8,044 bases of DNA. It comes from Propionibacterium sp. Its GTDB lineage: Bacteria > Actinomycetota > Actinomycetes > Actinomycetales > Actinomycetaceae. How positions within the stretch are numbered: position 1 is the first letter of the stretch; the number at the start of each line of letters is the position of its first letter. Where the stretch lies: contig JAKECL010000062.1 of NCBI GenBank assembly GCA_030460725.1, forward strand, positions 1 to 8,044, read 5' to 3'. The notes beneath the pieces are model-generated. The model was not told the DNA's origin and did no database searches. It worked only from the letters and a program-made list of their open reading frames with translations. The position numbers and the translations under genes were made by a program. Positions 6,611 through 8,044 of this stretch are shown here, one piece after another.

Positions 6611-7750
6611 ATGCGTCGAACCCTGCTGGTCACCAATGACTTCCCTCCTGCCGTCGGAGGCATCCAGTCCTACTTGGATGACTTCACCCGCCGCCTGCCC
6701 GGCCAGGACCTCACCGTGCTGGCCTCCACCCCTCACGTCGAGCGACAGGCCGTGGTGGACTTCGATGCCTCGCGTGACTTCGAGATCCACCGCATGGCGA
6801 CATCGGTGCTGCTGCCGACCCCTGATGTGGGGTCTCGCATGGACGCTCTCATCCATGACCTGGACATCGAGACCGTCTGGTTCGGTGCCTCGGCCCCCCT
6901 GGGCCTGCTGGGTGGACGGGCGAAGCGGGCCGGTGCCAGCCGCGTGATCACCACCACCCACGGCCACGAGGTCGGGTGGTCGATGGTGGCAGGAGCACGC
7001 TCCGCCCTGCATCGGATCTTCCGCCACGCCGATGTGGTCACCTACATCTCCTCCTACACACTGGGTCGGCTGCGCCCCTTCATTCCGGACACTGCCGAGG
7101 TGCTCCACCTGCCCTCGGGCATCGACGTCGATCGTTTCCGTCCTGATCCGGCAGTCCGCGCCTCCCTGCGCGCGCGGTACCGTCTGGGACAGGCGCCCAC
7201 CGTCGTCTGCGTCTCCCGTCTGGTGCGGCGCAAGGGGCAGGACACCCTCATCCGGGTGTGGCCTCGGGTGCGCGCCGCCGTGCCGGACGCCCGACTGGTC
7301 GTCGTGGGTTGGGGACCCTACGCCCGTCACCTCGCCGAGATGCGACGCTCTTCCCCTGTGCGTGACTCCATCATCCTGACAGGTGAGGTGCCCGCGGAGG
7401 AGTTGCCCGGTCACGTCGCCATGGGCGACCTGTTCGCCATGCCCTGCCGTACACGCGGGGGCGGGCTGGACGTGGAGGGTCTGGGAATCGTCTTCCTGGA
7501 AGCCTCCGCAGCCGGTCTTCCCGTCATCGCGGGTGACTCCGGCGGAGCCCCGGAGACCGTGCTGGAGGACGTCACAGGCACCGTGGTGGGAGGTCACGAC
7601 GAGGACGCCCTCGTCGACGCCCTGGTGGACCTGCTGCAGGACCCGGCCAGGCGTGAGCGCCTGGGACGCGCCGGGCGGGAGTGGATGGAGGCCGAGTGGA
7701 CCTGGCCCCATCTGGTCGACCGCCTGGTCTCCGCCATCGACGCCCGCTGA
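6611..7750 (+). CDS. pimB: GT4 mannosyltransferase, PimB type (phosphatidylinositol monomannoside mannosyltransferase)
   Basis: This 379-aa GT-B fold enzyme probably adds the second mannose from GDP-mannose to phosphatidylinositol monomannoside at the inner face of the membrane, an early step towards PIMs and lipoglycans. The N-terminal acceptor domain opens with LLVTNDFPPAVGGIQSYL (residues 5-22) and includes ETVWFGASAPL and THGHEVGWSM (HGHE at 117-120). The C-terminal GDP-mannose domain has the phosphate-binding Arg203 and Lys208 in SRLVRRKGQDTL, FAMPCRTRGGGLDVEGLGIVFLE with the EX7E motif (Glu289, Glu297), and SGGAPETV. These stretches closely resemble mycobacterial Rv2188c (PimB') as I remember it. 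No signal peptide or membrane segment is seen, as expected for a peripheral enzyme. The start ATG 6611 directly follows a -10-like element. The stop lies 5 nt before the second repeat array. A different mannose acceptor in this lineage is possible. Confidence 0.88.
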   Translation: MRRTLLVTNDFPPAVGGIQSYLDDFTRRLPGQDLTVLASTPHVERQAVVDFDASRDFEIHRMATSVLLPTPDVGSRMDALIHDLDIETVWFGASAPLGLLGGRAKRAGASRVITTTHGHEVGWSMVAGARSALHRIFRHADVVTYISSYTLGRLRPFIPDTAEVLHLPSGIDVDRFRPDPAVRASLRARYRLGQAPTVVCVSRLVRRKGQDTLIRVWPRVRAAVPDARLVVVGWGPYARHLAEMRRSSPVRDSIILTGEVPAEELPGHVAMGDLFAMPCRTRGGGLDVEGLGIVFLEASAAGLPVIAGDSGGAPETVLEDVTGTVVGGHDEDALVDALVDLLQDPARRERLGRAGREWMEAEWTWPHLVDRLVSAIDAR

Positions 7751-7755
7751 CACGC

Positions 7756-7911
7756 CGAAGTCCGTCCCGTTTCCCGCCGAAGTCCGTCCCGTTTCCCGCC
7801 GAAGTCCGTCCCGTTGGTTCCACCTGCGAGGGAGGACGGACTTCGACATGAAAGGCAGCGGACTTCGACGAGAAAGGCAGCGGACCTCGGCGGAGAAGGC
7901 AGCGGACTTCG
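7756..7911. repeat. Inverted tandem array of the 22-bp unit (3 forward + 4 reverse) between convergent pimB and tRNA-Glu
   Basis: This is a second copy of the element found after nrdG. Exact CGAAGTCCGTC cores start at 7756, 7778 and 7800 with identical CCGTTTCCCGC linkers. After a 24-nt centre, reverse cores start at 7835 (exact GACGGACTTCG), 7857 (AGCGGACTTCG), 7879 (AGCGGACCTCG) and 7901 (AGCGGACTTCG), all 22 nt apart. Linkers in this arm are ACATGAAAGGC, ACGAGAAAGGC and GCGGAGAAGGC, more diverged than those of the forward arm. The arm sizes, centre and linkers differ from the first array, so the two are related in design but are not a recent duplication. No gene is called here. Confidence 0.95.
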
Positions 7912-7954
7912 CTGGGAGAGGGCGGGGGCCGGCGAACGGACGGCAGACGAAGAA

Positions 7955-7983
7955 GTGGGACGGATCCGGAAGGTCCGCCCCAC
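7955..7983 (-). terminator. Intrinsic terminator of tRNA-Glu
   Basis: Arms 7955-7964 (GTGGGACGGA) and 7974-7983 (TCCGCCCCAC) pair at 9 of 10 positions around a 9-nt loop. On the minus strand the hairpin starts 8 nt after the tRNA 3' end (7991) and is followed by TTCTTCGTCT, a short T-rich run. Position, stem strength and the following bases fit a rho-independent terminator for the tRNA. It is separate from the repeat array, which lies further downstream of the tRNA. Confidence 0.65.
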
Positions 7984-7990
7984 TCATGTG

Positions 7991-8044
7991 TGGTACCCCC
8001 AACCGGATTTGAACCGGTGTTAACGCCGTGAGAGGGCGTCGTCC
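7991..8044 (-). tRNA. tRNA-Glu (CTC), 3' part; 5' end beyond the window
   Basis: Read on the minus strand, the piece begins in the D-arm side (GGACG). It continues with a perfect 5-bp anticodon stem ACGCC/GGCGT around the loop CTCTCAC (8028-8034), giving anticodon CTC (8030-8032), which reads the glutamate codon GAG. Next come the 4-nt variable loop, the T-arm ACCGG-TTCAAAT-CCGGT (8002-8018), the acceptor strand TGGGGGT, discriminator A and an encoded CCA (7991-7993). The acceptor 5' strand and most of the D-arm lie outside the window, so integrity cannot be checked. It is convergent with pimB. Confidence 0.93.

Noticed and set aside
5567..8002. N-terminal extension of leuC running through ltbR, pimB and the second array
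   Set aside because: The true start has a strong AGGAGG at 5571-5576 and begins with a normal LeuC N-terminus. The rest is antisense to real genes and repeat DNA.

Overview
The window looks like chromosomal DNA from a high-G+C actinobacterium that can live without oxygen, most plausibly a member of the Actinomycetaceae or a relative. This rests on the strongly GC-rich third codon positions, an O2-sensitive class III ribonucleotide reductase, a PimB-type phosphatidylinositol mannosyltransferase (an actinobacterial envelope enzyme) and the leuCD/IclR-regulator arrangement known from Corynebacterium, Mycobacterium and Streptomyces. Species-level placement is inference.

Layout: 1-288 is GC-rich noncoding DNA with a 31-nt direct repeat. 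289-336 holds two NrdR-box-like operators. nrdD (393-2636) and nrdG (2633-3253) form an overlapping plus-strand operon for anaerobic dNTP synthesis. 3254-3441 is an unusual repeat array. leuD (3476-4135) and leuC (4166-5566) lie on the minus strand as a leuCD operon for leucine biosynthesis. The divergent leuC/ltbR spacer carries nested inverted repeats, and ltbR (5690-6424, plus) encodes the likely IclR-type regulator of leuCD. A probably leaderless pimB follows on the plus strand (6611-7750). A second copy of the repeat array lies at 7756-7911, then a terminator hairpin (7955-7983) and the 3' part of a minus-strand tRNA-Glu(CTC) running off the window end.

The individual genes are recognisable housekeeping functions. 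The best candidate for something undescribed is the pair of arrays. Each consists of an 11-nt core, CGAAGTCCGTC, repeated with a strict 22-bp period in one orientation and then, after a short central gap, repeated in the opposite orientation with the same period. Both arrays sit exactly at convergent gene junctions (nrdG><leuD and pimB><tRNA-Glu). None is seen in the divergent, co-directional or upstream spacers. They could be bidirectional transcription-end elements, phased protein-binding arrays or a REP/MITE-like repeat family; the sequence alone cannot decide.
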